Below the pieces are notes generated by a model, which saw nothing but the letters and a program-made list of their open reading frames with translations, was not told the DNA's origin and did not search any database. This document shows, in pieces, positions 1 through 6,610 of a stretch of 20,091 nucleotides of DNA. How positions within the stretch are numbered: position 1 is the first letter of the stretch; the number at the start of each line of letters is the position of its first letter. Both the position numbers and the translations under genes were made by a program. The stretch comes from JAEWSN01 sp038249175 (GTDB lineage Bacteria > Bacillota > Clostridia > DSM-8532). Where the stretch lies: contig JBBRWP010000029.1 in NCBI GenBank assembly GCA_038249175.1, forward strand, positions 1 to 20,091. The letters are read 5' to 3'.

Positions 1-108
1 CATAAACACCATCGTTTTCATATTGGGGAAAATTCCTGTCCCATAGAATCTTATATGATTCTACCGTAATAACCCGAAAATGCTCCAATTTGATGCCAAA
101 TCGCGGCA
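1..108 (-). CDS. possible 5' end of an unidentified gene, running off the left edge
   Basis: An open frame reads leftward from an ATG at 106-108 to the window edge (about 36 codons, beginning MPRFGIKLEHFRVITVES). The composition looks protein-like (charged and aromatic residues, no stop), but I do not recognise the family. No Shine-Dalgarno sequence precedes the ATG, and the first eleven codons lie inside one arm of a large palindrome (77-175), so the true start may be elsewhere, for example a downstream TTG. It lies downstream of, and on the same strand as, the AcsB-like gene. A few dozen codons cannot prove a gene; the call rests only on the open frame. Confidence 0.25.
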
Positions 109-175
109 TTAGGGGCAGTACAATGCTCCGCATTGTACTGGTAGACCGCGATATTGGCCTAAAATTGGGCATTTT
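77..175. repeat. 99-bp imperfect palindrome (large hairpin)
   Basis: The left arm (from AAAATGC at 77) and the reverse complement of the right arm (ending GCATTTT at 175) match over nearly their whole length with small mismatches. The apex is a perfect stem around 116-140 (CAGTACAATGC / GCATTGTACTG). It sits downstream of the minus-strand AcsB-like gene. There is no T-run, so it is not a classic intrinsic terminator. The apex motif AATGCTCCGCATT is shared with the tandem hairpins near 14.85 and 14.92 kb. Confidence 0.7.
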
Positions 176-179
176 CATT

Positions 180-208
180 CGATTTCGCCTCCTGCGGAGT
201 CGAAATCG
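180..208. repeat. short REP-like hairpin
   Basis: A nested inverted repeat: CGATTTCG pairs with CGAAATCG, with an inner CTCC/GGAG stem around a TGC loop. It lies about 40 bases past the stop of the minus-strand AcsB-like gene. It may stabilise or end that transcript, but no T-tract follows on either strand. Confidence 0.5.
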
Positions 209-248
209 GGGTTCTAACACCAGAATCTTCTATGAAATGCTTTCGCTT

Positions 249-2135
249 TTATTCCCGTTTTATGAATTGTTTAAGATCTTCCAAAGTAGCGGTGTTCATT
301 TCCGTTGCTACTTTTTGTCCGGGCAATAAGCAGCCGGAGATCTTTTCATAAAGTGCTTGATCCACCCACACAACATTTCCAATTCCTCCATCGCCTTTCA
401 GAAAGTGCCGAGAACGAATATAGTGAAGGGAGACACCCATAATACCATCGCTTTGCTTGCCGCCTGCGTAGTTGGCTAAGACATCCCATGTCTTACCGTT
501 TGGGGAGACCGCCTTTGAACTTCTTGACATGATGCCTATTCCGTTCACTTCTTCTATCCAAAAAGCCAGATTCTGAAAACACCCACAGGAAGTATGCGGG
601 TATCCTCGCAAGGAATGCAGGAATACCCTGTTCAGTCTGTCTGAAGTGAGCTCACTATATATTTTATTGCAGCCCTCATATTCGCCTTTCTCCTGATTTA
701 TCATGTTTCCCTTATTGAATACCAATCTTAGCGGTCGCTCCTTGTCCGACTGGCGGCGGAATGGCACAGAAGATGAACCAAGCAGACTTTCTGCCTTAAT
801 CGTAAAATATGTTCTCGACGCACACATTGGGATGCGGTCGGGAGTTACGATACAAGTATGCTCAAGCGAAAAGGGCCGGCATTCAATACAGACGCAGAAT
901 TCCTCGGTATTTTCCTCAGACATATGCTGAATGAACAAGCGGCGAGCCGCTTTAAGTCCATCAATCTCCTGTTTGTCCTTTTTAAGTTGTACTTCGTTGT
1001 ATATGAATGTAATACTGATTTTTTCCAACCTGGGGTACTGAAGGCGGATGCCATAATAGATAGCCTCACCGATTTTGTTGTTGTCCATTGCCATGCCTGG
1101 CGCAGTTTTGATATAGAAATTACCGTCTGATTCTCCTGCTCTTACGCCTTGCAGATAATTGACTGCTTTCATTGCGGTCTGTTCAACAATCTGAGCTAAA
1201 TCCAGACCAAGCGCTTCGTTTTCGATGTCAACCAAAATGCCAATGTGCGCTGATGGTTGCCCAATAACATGGATACCGGGGTTGACACTGCCAGACGACT
1301 GCAGGAAGAAAAAAGATAGTGGCGTACCTCCGTATGTGGTCCCCTCATCGATTGTTTCCCGTGCATAGGCTATATTACAGTTATCCGGCAGCTGGATGAT
1401 TTCATCGTTGTAATATCGCATGCGCAGGTTTGGGAAATGAACACCATCTTCAATGAGTCTTACTGGGTCATCTGTAACAATGCGCCTTCCATAGGGAAAG
1501 GGGAAAGTGGTTGGCACCAACGCAGGCGCGCCCAGCTTCATGATGCCCAGCGCTACCAAGTATTTTAATGGCTCAAGATCTTCGGTAATTATCATGAAAC
1601 CGGGCATATCCTTTTCAAGGAAATGTCCCATTTCATGATCGTCTCCCGGTGCAATACGCCCCCAAATTAAGCCGTATCGCACCATCATTTGCAGAAAATA
1701 TATCGGGGAGGTTGGCCGGTTGCCAATAAAACACGTGTCTTTGACATCCGGCTGATCTGTGAAAACCAGGTAGTCTTTCTCTTTTAGCATCTCAATCACT
1801 TTTTCATTATTACGAGCACCCAAGACGAGTACCCAGCCAGCACGCCATTTGCTTCCAAAGAAAACATTGCTTCTGACTTGGTCATCGGTAATAAAAAACT
1901 GTGATTTATCAGCACTGGATGATTCTATAACTTCTGCCGCCAGCAGCAGCGGTTCGAGCAGTTCCTTTTCATCAGCATTCCTAAGATTGGTTAACTGGTT
2001 ACTTAAGCAGATTATATCCAGTACCTCATTTCCCCGAAATGTGGTTTGCAGGGCCATCGGGTATTCTGTGCCGCTAAAGCTATTCAGCTCCTCAGGCAAG
2101 GTTTTCAGCAAGAGATCAATTGCTTGATTTATCAT
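249..2135 (-). CDS. divergent acetyl-CoA synthase beta subunit (AcsB/CdhC-like), orphan
   Basis: This 628-residue protein is homologous along its length to the CO-methylating acetyl-CoA synthase of the Wood-Ljungdahl pathway, which joins CO, a corrinoid-bound methyl group and CoA at a Ni-Ni-[4Fe-4S] A-cluster. The cysteines stand at 416, 419, 428, 438, 517 and 519. The spacings 3, 9, 10 and 2 equal those of the Moorella enzyme (from memory 506, 509, 518, 528, 595, 597); only the long spacer differs (79 versus 67). Other landmarks are TPDR after the third Cys, PHTSCGCF, NGIGIMSR and KGDGGIGNVVWV. It lacks roughly the first 45 residues of bacterial AcsB (about 729 aa) and has a shorter C-terminus. 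The start was moved 22 codons inward from the longest frame because AAAGGAGGG sits just before the ATG at 2135. No acsA, C, D or E is visible, so its substrate and partner are unknown; a repurposed acyl-CoA or C1 role is possible. Confidence 0.85.
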   Translation of the reverse strand: MINQAIDLLLKTLPEELNSFSGTEYPMALQTTFRGNEVLDIICLSNQLTNLRNADEKELLEPLLLAAEVIESSSADKSQFFITDDQVRSNVFFGSKWRAGWVLVLGARNNEKVIEMLKEKDYLVFTDQPDVKDTCFIGNRPTSPIYFLQMMVRYGLIWGRIAPGDDHEMGHFLEKDMPGFMIITEDLEPLKYLVALGIMKLGAPALVPTTFPFPYGRRIVTDDPVRLIEDGVHFPNLRMRYYNDEIIQLPDNCNIAYARETIDEGTTYGGTPLSFFFLQSSGSVNPGIHVIGQPSAHIGILVDIENEALGLDLAQIVEQTAMKAVNYLQGVRAGESDGNFYIKTAPGMAMDNNKIGEAIYYGIRLQYPRLEKISITFIYNEVQLKKDKQEIDGLKAARRLFIQHMSEENTEEFCVCIECRPFSLEHTCIVTPDRIPMCASRTYFTIKAESLLGSSSVPFRRQSDKERPLRLVFNKGNMINQEKGEYEGCNKIYSELTSDRLNRVFLHSLRGYPHTSCGCFQNLAFWIEEVNGIGIMSRSSKAVSPNGKTWDVLANYAGGKQSDGIMGVSLHYIRSRHFLKGDGGIGNVVWVDQALYEKISGCLLPGQKVATEMNTATLEDLKQFIKRE

Positions 2136-2207
2136 ATTCAACCCTCCTTTTGTTATAACAACCCCCGTGATTATACTCACCGTATTTATTGATGTGTCCA
2201 TTTAGAC

Positions 2208-2337
2208 TTATTGGTTGCGTTCCTCATCATAGAGCCAGTCCTTAATACCACCCAAGTCATAAATATTCATACTATGCTCATTTATTAAAACAACCTCAAA
2301 ACTAAATGCCACTACAGCGTGACTTCGATATTTACGC
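2208..2337 (-). pseudogene. C-terminal fragment of an unidentified gene upstream of the AcsB-like gene
   Basis: On the minus strand an open frame runs out of the MITE-like element and ends with a protein-like tail (SFEVVLINEHSMN, then IYDLGGIKDWLYDEERNQ and a TAA at 2208-2210), 72 bases before the AcsB-like start. The remainder of the gene is missing: upstream lies the inverted-repeat element and then tetR debris. It probably was the preceding gene of the same operon, cut by the element insertion. I do not recognise the family. Confidence 0.4.
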
Positions 2338-2431
2338 CAAATCTAGCATCATTTTTGAGGATTCTGACTTGTTTAAAGTCCGCATAAATAAAGGATCATA
2401 AAAATGAATTATTCAAACTCACGCTGTAGTG
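2310..2431 (-). mobile_element. MITE-like inverted-repeat element, copy A (122 bp)
   Basis: Perfect 13-bp terminal inverted repeats, CACTACAGCGTGA at 2310-2322 and TCACGCTGTAGTG at 2419-2431, bound an AT-rich interior with no coding capacity. A second copy lies at 9639-9752. Read on the minus strand, copy A aligns with copy B through the terminal repeat, an adjacent GTTTGA, internal ATTTTT and TATTTAT blocks and CAAGTCA in the same order. A size near 120 bp, terminal inverted repeats, no transposase and two copies fit a non-autonomous element. No clear target duplication is visible here. Confidence 0.6.
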
Positions 2432-2606
2432 ATACTCAAAATCATTGAAAGTACTGTATTAAATGCTTTGAGCGGGTCGCTATTCTTGCTGGACTTCATT
2501 CTCAGCATTGCCCCTTGCCAACTGTTTACTATGAAGTTTGCCAACATCCTAGTATCAGTAGGTGCATGATACCAATGGTTTTTTCTAATATTTCATTTTT
2601 TTTCAT
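2419..2606 (-). pseudogene. TetR-family regulator, internally deleted
   Basis: Two minus-strand pieces belong to one broken regulator. The first, from an ATG at 2606, reads MKKNEILEKTIGIMH, typical of a TetR N-terminus just before the helix-turn-helix. The second, in another frame from about 2560, reads TDTRMLANFIVNSWQGAMLR and continues MKSSKNSDPLKAFNTVLSMIL, typical of the TetR C-terminal helix. The DNA-binding helices and most of the ligand domain (roughly 140-150 residues) are missing. The remaining frame reads into the MITE-like element, which supplies the final residues and the TGA at 2419-2421. It therefore cannot bind DNA. A TATAAT hexamer (minus strand) lies directly upstream of the ATG. 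Confidence 0.55.
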
Positions 2607-2741
2607 ATCTTTATTATACACATTGTGATTATATGATCGGTCGTCTCTAATGTCAATTCCAAATACTCTTTTATCGACTGAATCATGAAGCCAAATAACC
2701 CAACTTAATGATATTACCGATTGGATTACAGCTTTTTTTGG

Positions 2742-2962
2742 TTGCAAAGCACCAAGGTCACCATCGTGGAAATGCTTCCCCATCTGGTATCGACGGAAGA
2801 GGAGGAGATCAGCCTCATTTTTGAGGTGTCTTCGCGGCTAACGGAATTGATGTCCTAACGAACTGCAAAGCGGTTTGCACGTCAAGGGTCGGCGATACGA
2901 AGAGGATTGCACCTGAGGCAACCTCACCCGTTCTTTTGGATGAACCGCAACACACACATTGA
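2742..2962 (+). pseudogene. FAD/NAD-dependent oxidoreductase (dihydrolipoyl dehydrogenase-like) fragment, frameshifted
   Basis: The plus strand reads STKVTIVEMLPHLVSTEEEE then ISLIFEVSSRLTELMS and stops at 2856. In another frame from 2831 it continues FAANGIDVLTNCKAV. Joined at a frameshift, this resembles the NAD-binding segment of pyridine nucleotide-disulphide oxidoreductases (KVTVVEMLP ... EEIS ... GIEVLTN). The FAD-binding N-terminus and the dimerisation domain are absent. A further short frame (YTPDFTHFQEGVKIDVVLPF, stop at 3038-3040) follows and is unidentified. Its divergent position beside the tetR remnant suggests a lost regulator/enzyme pair. Confidence 0.5.
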
Positions 2963-3138
2963 GGTATACCCCTGATTTCACGCACTTCCAAGAGGGTGTG
3001 AAAATCGACGTGGTGTTACCTTTCGGTCTGATTTAAGAACTATTGTATCAAATAACCAAAACTCAACATGTAATCTTATTACGCTTTCTTACACTATAAA
3101 ACTACCTTTACGTATCTGTATACTTTACCCTGTTTATT

Positions 3139-3147
3139 TGATATAAT
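3139..3147 (+). promoter_or_regulatory. extended -10 promoter element of the ADP-ribosylglycohydrolase-family gene
   Basis: TGATATAAT is a perfect TGN-TATAAT extended -10, 38 bases before the ATG. The -35 region (TATACT at 3119-3124, 17-bp spacer) is weak, as is usual for extended -10 promoters. Confidence 0.5.
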
Positions 3148-3149
3148 AA

Positions 3150-3164
3150 TGATATTAATTATCA
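3150..3164. promoter_or_regulatory. Fur-like box (7-1-7 palindrome)
   Basis: TGATATTAATTATCA matches the Bacillus-type Fur box TGATAATNATTATCA at 13 of the 14 fixed positions. It lies between the -10 and the Shine-Dalgarno, over the expected transcription start, where a bound repressor would block initiation. A PerR or Zur site, or chance in AT-rich DNA, is possible. Confidence 0.4.
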
Positions 3165-3184
3165 TTTATAAGGAGGAAAAAAAT

Positions 3185-4099
3185 ATGACTACAGATAAAA
3201 TACTAGGTATAATTTATGGATCCTTTATTGGCGATGCGATAGCACTTGGACCTCATTGGATATATAATACAGAAGAAATCAAAACTCATTTCCATCCAAT
3301 CACTGGTTTTTCAACACCTTCTCACACTCCTTATCATCAAGGTAAAGAAGCTGGTGACTTTACACATTATGGTGATCAAAGTTTATTACTACTTAAATCT
3401 TTATCTACCAATCAAGATTTTAATGTAGATGAATTCAAACATGACTGGTTGCATTTTATGACGCATGAAAACTTGTATTTGGATCATGCAAGTAAAACTT
3501 CTATTCAACTACTCTCAGATGCTAATACTTTTACAGGTTCTGAAAGTGATGAGCTTGGTGGATTTGCTAGAAGTGCACCATTATTTGCACTACAACAAAG
3601 CGGTCATGAAGCATTTATCAAACAAACAGCTTTAACCCACAATAATCCATTACTCTTTAAAATCAGTGACTACTTTATTGATGTTATCTATGATGTAGCT
3701 ACAGGCATAGACATCAAAGAAGCACTTAAAGCGCAATTGGAAGGAAGAGATCCTTTTATTATTGCTTCTTACGAAAATGCCCTAGCACAAAGTGGAACAA
3801 TAGTTGAAGCTGTTGGCACTATTGGACAAAGTTGTTCAAGCAATTTTGGTTTACCAAGTGTAGTCTCTATTTTATTGAAAAGCGACACTAAAGATTGTGA
3901 TTTTAAAGAAATCTTAATCAATAATGTCTACGCCGGTGGCGACAGCGCTTCAAGGGGCATGATTCTTGGTATGATTTTAGGTGCTAAAGTCGGCTATCAA
4001 AACATACCTCAAGATTTACTTCGTGGATTAAACAAAGAGCACGAAATTCATGATTATTTGGTTGGATTAAAACTTAATCATATTTACGCGAATAGCTGA
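3185..4099 (+). CDS. ADP-ribosylglycohydrolase (DraG) family protein, GDSA-type
   Basis: This 304-residue all-helical protein belongs to the ADP-ribosylglycohydrolase fold, whose classical members remove ADP-ribose from proteins with a binuclear Mg2+ centre. Visible landmarks are GSFIGDAIALGPHW at 12-25, HYGDQS at 61-66 (where DraG has the TDDT-type ligands) and AGGDSASRG at 250-258. The second Asp of the canonical GGDTDT is replaced, so the metal site is reduced and the substrate may not be ADP-ribosyl-arginine. The start at 3185 follows AAGGAGG at 3170-3176; the frame opens 12 codons earlier, but without support. The gene is AT-rich (20 of 60 bases G/C at 3661-3720), unlike its neighbours, and is flanked by gene debris, which suggests acquisition. 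It appears monocistronic, with a possible iron-responsive operator. Confidence 0.8.
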   Translation: MTTDKILGIIYGSFIGDAIALGPHWIYNTEEIKTHFHPITGFSTPSHTPYHQGKEAGDFTHYGDQSLLLLKSLSTNQDFNVDEFKHDWLHFMTHENLYLDHASKTSIQLLSDANTFTGSESDELGGFARSAPLFALQQSGHEAFIKQTALTHNNPLLFKISDYFIDVIYDVATGIDIKEALKAQLEGRDPFIIASYENALAQSGTIVEAVGTIGQSCSSNFGLPSVVSILLKSDTKDCDFKEILINNVYAGGDSASRGMILGMILGAKVGYQNIPQDLLRGLNKEHEIHDYLVGLKLNHIYANS

Positions 4100-4191
4100 G
4101 ATACGGTCAAAAATTGCCAATATAAATGGAAATTATATGTATATACCTCAGTTTCAAATAGGTCATATTTCATTTGTCCTATCGTATCACA

Positions 4192-4230
4192 AGTAGCCAA
4201 ACATCAAAGCAGTGATGTCAATTGGCTACT
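4192..4230 (+). terminator. hairpin after the ADP-ribosylglycohydrolase-family gene
   Basis: AGTAGCCAAACATC pairs with GATGT...TTGGCTACT, interrupted by a three-base bulge, about 90 bases past the stop. No T-run follows, so termination is only a guess. Confidence 0.35.
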
Positions 4231-4296
4231 GCCAGGGTTATCAAATAATAATCGAAAGTATTGTCGGCCTGATGGCAGGCATCAATGGCAAAATTG

Positions 4297-4334
4297 AATC
4301 GGCGATGGTATCTTTGCAGACACCATCGCCGATT
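4297..4334 (-). terminator. 13-bp stem-loop downstream of the sugar isomerase/epimerase
   Basis: AATCGGCGATGGT (4297-4309) pairs perfectly with ACCATCGCCGATT (4322-4334). It lies 46 bases past the minus-strand stop at 4380. On the minus strand it is followed by CAATTTT, a weak T-tract. It may serve both converging transcripts. Confidence 0.55.
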
Positions 4335-4379
4335 GCGTCATATTTTCAATTTTTCTTCGCATATCCCCTGAAACAAAAC

Positions 4380-5180
4380 TCAAATGAAACCGTCTGCTTC
4401 CATAGCCGTCAAAACTTCCAGACATTTCTCCACACCCACGAGCTCAGGATACATCGCTGCGCTTTCATACTCCACAATGTACCATTCGGTTCCGCCTGAT
4501 TTACGGCAGATTGACATGAATTCCATCCATGGGACATCATCCTCGCCAATCATGGTATTGTAACCGTCATTTGCAACCACAGCACCTTTTTCCAGACTGT
4601 ATGGTTTCAAGTGAACTGTCGTATACCTGTTCGGATATCGCCGCAACAGGCTGAGAATCCCAATTCCTCGCCCGTTAATCACGTGACCGTTGTCCATTTG
4701 TACGATGACTGACGGGTCGGTATGATCAAACAACGCGGTGAAAGGACATTCAGAAGATCCGGGGTAGAACTTCAATTCACTTGCATGATTGTGGTATCCC
4801 AGCTTCATGCCATGGGTGGCCAATCTGGAGGCAATTTTGTTAAAGAGACCTGCCGTATGGATGGCGGCATCCATATTTTCAGTCATCTCATCCGGTATTC
4901 CGGGGATAATGACATACTTGTTTCCGATAGTCTTGAAATAAGCCACCGTGGCCTCGAAATGATCATCCTGCACATAACTCCAAGGTGTATGCCAGCCGCA
5001 ACAGACCAATCCATTGGCATTCAATTCTTTCTTGATGGCTTCTGCGCTAAATGTGAATTCACCAAAGAATTCCACACCGGCATACCCCATCTCTTTGACG
5101 TTTTTCAATGTACCTGGCATGTCCTTTGCCAGTTCATCCTTCACTGAGTATAGTTCAACACCATAATTGTATTTACTCAT
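4380..5180 (-). CDS. sugar phosphate isomerase/epimerase (xylose isomerase-like TIM barrel)
   Basis: This 266-residue protein has the AP-endonuclease-2/xylose isomerase-like TIM barrel. These enzymes typically isomerise or epimerise sugars and inositol or hydroxypyruvate derivatives with a divalent metal. Expected metal ligands are visible as E135 (in GYHNHASE), D163 (in QMDNGHV), H190 (in VHLKPY) and E237 (in YIVEYES). The N-terminal strand YNYGVELYSVKDEL and GYAGVEFFG at 32-40 are typical of the family. The start at 5180 follows AAAAGGAGA at a suitable distance; the frame extends 22 codons further upstream without such support. It lies 161 bases downstream of the DNA glycosylase on the same strand. 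The actual substrate cannot be inferred from the sequence. Confidence 0.85.
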   Translation of the reverse strand: MSKYNYGVELYSVKDELAKDMPGTLKNVKEMGYAGVEFFGEFTFSAEAIKKELNANGLVCCGWHTPWSYVQDDHFEATVAYFKTIGNKYVIIPGIPDEMTENMDAAIHTAGLFNKIASRLATHGMKLGYHNHASELKFYPGSSECPFTALFDHTDPSVIVQMDNGHVINGRGIGILSLLRRYPNRYTTVHLKPYSLEKGAVVANDGYNTMIGEDDVPWMEFMSICRKSGGTEWYIVEYESAAMYPELVGVEKCLEVLTAMEADGFI

Positions 5181-5341
5181 ACTGCCAATCTCCTTTTCAC
5201 TTAACATGTGACTGCCTTGCCTCCATTTTAACATTGAATACACCACACTTCCACTAAAACATTTCGATGCTTCCCATTTGAGTTTGAATGCATAAGCTCA
5301 CTCACTCGGCAGCTTTCAAATATTGTTATTCTTCATTCAGT

Positions 5342-6286
5342 TCAGTGTGTTCCTATTCTGTTTTCCCTTGCATAATAGAAAAGATATTGCTGTGCAAAGC
5401 CGGCGAGTTCGCCAAAATAAGACGCTGAGAATTCCCGTATCTCTTTCATGGATGCTTCCCTTTTGAAGTACAGCTCTTCCATAACACGCTTTATCCATAC
5501 ATCTGTCGGGAAAACGTCGAATTTTATCCCGCTGTAGAGAAGAATGCAATCCGCGACTTTGCTCCCGACGCCCGGTAGATCGGTAAGCGTTTTTCTTGCT
5601 TCATCAGTACTCATATCATAAAGATTTTCGAGCTTGACATTGCCATTTATGATCTGTTGCGCAGTCGCTATCATGTACTTGCATCTGTAACCCCCCTTGC
5701 TACATGCCTTAAGGCCATCCTCAGCCAGTGCGGCGAGCTTTTCAGGCAGCGGAAACGCGTATTGGTGCCCATCTATCGTTTCTCCGTAGTTTTCCGAAAT
5801 ATTGGTTATGATACTCATTATCCTGGGAATCTTATTATTTGAGGAGATAATAAACGAAATCAATGTCTCCCAGGGTTCCTGCCTTAAAAGCCTTATCCCA
5901 TGGCCGAAAGCGACAGCCTTTTTCATGATCTCATCTTTTGCAACAAGTTTTTTGATTTTTGAATAATCCGTACCGAGGTCGAAATAGTCAAACCAACGAT
6001 CCTTAAAATCATTGAAACTACTGTTTGAAATCGTCAATGTACCTTCATTGCTGCTGTAGATTTCGCTCCCGCTGTTGCTTTTACAATATACAACACGAAC
6101 AAGCCTTCCCATGACAACGCCTGTGTAACTACCGTCAGACTGATGTTTCCACCTGAAACATTGCCCGCATTCAAAAACATGGAGAGGGTCAAAGTCGGAA
6201 ACACCTTTTATTTCAAGGTCTCCATCTTTTTCAGCAACTTCAAAGCCATGATAAGATAAAGAATTTTCTCTGATTTTGTCACTCAT
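5342..6286 (-). CDS. ogg: 8-oxoguanine DNA glycosylase/AP lyase (OGG1-type)
   Basis: The 314-residue product matches OGG1-type bifunctional glycosylases, which remove 8-oxoguanine opposite cytosine and nick the abasic site. An N-terminal TBP-like OGG_N domain (about 30-110, with HVFECGQCFRW) is followed by the helix-hairpin-helix-GPD domain. LPGVGSKVADC at 237-247 contains the Schiff-base lysine K243, and FPTDVW contains the catalytic aspartate D262, equivalent to K249 and D268 of human OGG1. RQEPWETLISFIISSNNKI (135-153) is the conserved glycosylase helix. The start is uncertain: the ATG at 6286 has only a distant AAGGGA upstream, and an in-frame GTG at 6322 has none. No Fe-S cysteine loop is present, as expected for OGG1 rather than MutY/Nth. 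Confidence 0.9.
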   Translation of the reverse strand: MSDKIRENSLSYHGFEVAEKDGDLEIKGVSDFDPLHVFECGQCFRWKHQSDGSYTGVVMGRLVRVVYCKSNSGSEIYSSNEGTLTISNSSFNDFKDRWFDYFDLGTDYSKIKKLVAKDEIMKKAVAFGHGIRLLRQEPWETLISFIISSNNKIPRIMSIITNISENYGETIDGHQYAFPLPEKLAALAEDGLKACSKGGYRCKYMIATAQQIINGNVKLENLYDMSTDEARKTLTDLPGVGSKVADCILLYSGIKFDVFPTDVWIKRVMEELYFKREASMKEIREFSASYFGELAGFAQQYLFYYARENRIGTH

Positions 6287-6610
6287 GAAATAATGATAGC
6301 ATCCCTTGTCATTTATGTACACTCAATTTAAGCACACGCCATATGCAAGTCCCATTGGAGGATTAGTCATCCAATCCCCGGAATCAGTTATACCGTATTC
6401 ATATTTTTGCCCTTAAATTCTGTTCACATGTTGCTTAACAAAGTATGCAAAATTGAGATCACGTTTTTGAGATGTATGGTATCATATTTAATAGAGAATG
6501 GTAAAAGCAAGAATTATTGGTTTAAGGACTGTTTATACACCCAAACCTTGAATGTAAGCGGAACGACTGATCTTATCAAAGTGCCGTGCAAATCGTCAGG
6601 AGGACATGCG
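6287..6610. other. divergent intergenic region between ogg and the CorB-like gene
   Basis: About 320 bases between divergent genes. A short hairpin (TTGGAGGAT / ATCCAA) lies near 6354-6373, and an AT-rich stretch around 6467-6495 has TTGAGA and TATTTA elements at poor spacing. The frame of the plus-strand gene is open through part of this region but does not look coding. I see no recognisable riboswitch. Confidence 0.3.

Noticed and set aside
90..329. Plus-strand open frame of 79 codons
   Set aside because: It runs through the palindrome and the 3' end of the AcsB-like gene, has low-complexity content and no ribosome binding site.
2529..2783. Minus-strand open frame of 84 codons
   Set aside because: Its last part is the real tetR start read in frame (from 2606), but the preceding codons overlap the plus-strand oxidoreductase remnant and show no family resemblance.
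4212..4499. Plus-strand open frame between the ADP-ribosylglycohydrolase-family gene and the isomerase
   Set aside because: It crosses the terminator stem and the antisense of the isomerase gene; no ribosome binding site.
6407..6610. Possible Mg2+ or c-di-AMP riboswitch before the CorB-like gene
   Set aside because: The position would suit one, but I see no conserved core or terminator/antiterminator pair.
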